DNA of 41,125 nt from contig LRSR01009812.1 of the NCBI GenBank assembly GCA_001579985.1, forward strand, positions 1 through 41,125, read 5' to 3'. Shown one piece after another: positions 40,891 to 41,125 of this stretch; position 1 is the stretch's first letter; each line of letters opens with the position of its first letter. The translations under genes were made by a program, and so were the position numbers. The notes under the pieces were generated by a model. That model saw only the letters and a list, made by a program, of their open reading frames with translations. It was not told the DNA's origin and searched no databases. The stretch is from Hypsibius dujardini. Taxonomy: Eukaryota; Tardigrada; Eutardigrada; Parachela; Hypsibiidae.

Positions 40891-41125
40891 GGAACTGCCA
40901 CATCTCCCTCAGTTTTGACTTTCTTCACCTAAATTTTTTTAGTCGATTCCTCTCGTCGTCCTCTATCGATTGGCTGTCAAAATTTCAAAATTCAAAATTT
41001 CACTGTATGTATACTGGGCTATAACTCATTGCTATTGCTATAACCCTCGCGCCATGATAATTGAATTAAACGCTTTAAATCAAGCAATCGAGACAAGCAC
41101 TCCGAGTTTTTCGGACACTGTCGTC

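Overview
The window looks like nuclear DNA from a small invertebrate animal. Its genes are split by many GT-AG introns, often 60-120 bp, and products include a receptor tyrosine kinase, C-type lectin domains, rhodopsin-like GPCRs and a GH35 beta-galactosidase. Spaces between genes are AT-rich and full of decayed transposons and degenerate minisatellites. A tardigrade or similar ecdysozoan is my guess, but nothing here proves the phylum. I saw no bacterial operons, CRISPR arrays, rRNA or tRNA genes. All convincing protein genes are on the + strand.

Layout. 58-7317: the 3' part of a large receptor gene (14 exons inside the window, all splice phases consistent) encoding four C-type-lectin-like domains, a Thr-rich stalk, one membrane segment and a split receptor tyrosine kinase; its 5' end lies outside the window. 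7379-15090: gene-poor DNA holding a fold-back element, an inverted pair of dispersed repeats, a decayed LTR-retrotransposon gag with a broken zinc knuckle, and satellites. 15098-16376: an almost intact Tc1/mariner-superfamily transposon (DD37D) with matching inverted repeats and TA target duplications, inactivated by one frameshift. 17219-18384: a rhodopsin-like GPCR with an in-frame TAG after TM4. 19232-21415: a secreted, coiled-coil, Cys-rich gene whose Cys exon occurs three times, two copies broken. 22507-24872: a two-exon helical protein with hydrophobic hairpins, of unknown function. 24873-29117: repeats and minisatellites. 29118-30958: a second GPCR, paralogous to the first and apparently intact. 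32316-36456: a nine-exon, 708-residue GH35 beta-galactosidase with signal peptide and GPI-type tail. 38915-39574: an orphan 219-residue ORF. The last kilobase and a half is intergenic, with a tandem repeat at 40640-40890.

The genes do not form a pathway. Several encode cell-surface or secreted products (lectin-kinase receptor, two GPCRs, Cys-rich secreted protein, surface galactosidase), and duplication is common (four lectin domains, two GPCRs, three Cys exons). The strongest candidate for something undescribed is the fusion of a C-type-lectin ectodomain to a receptor tyrosine kinase.
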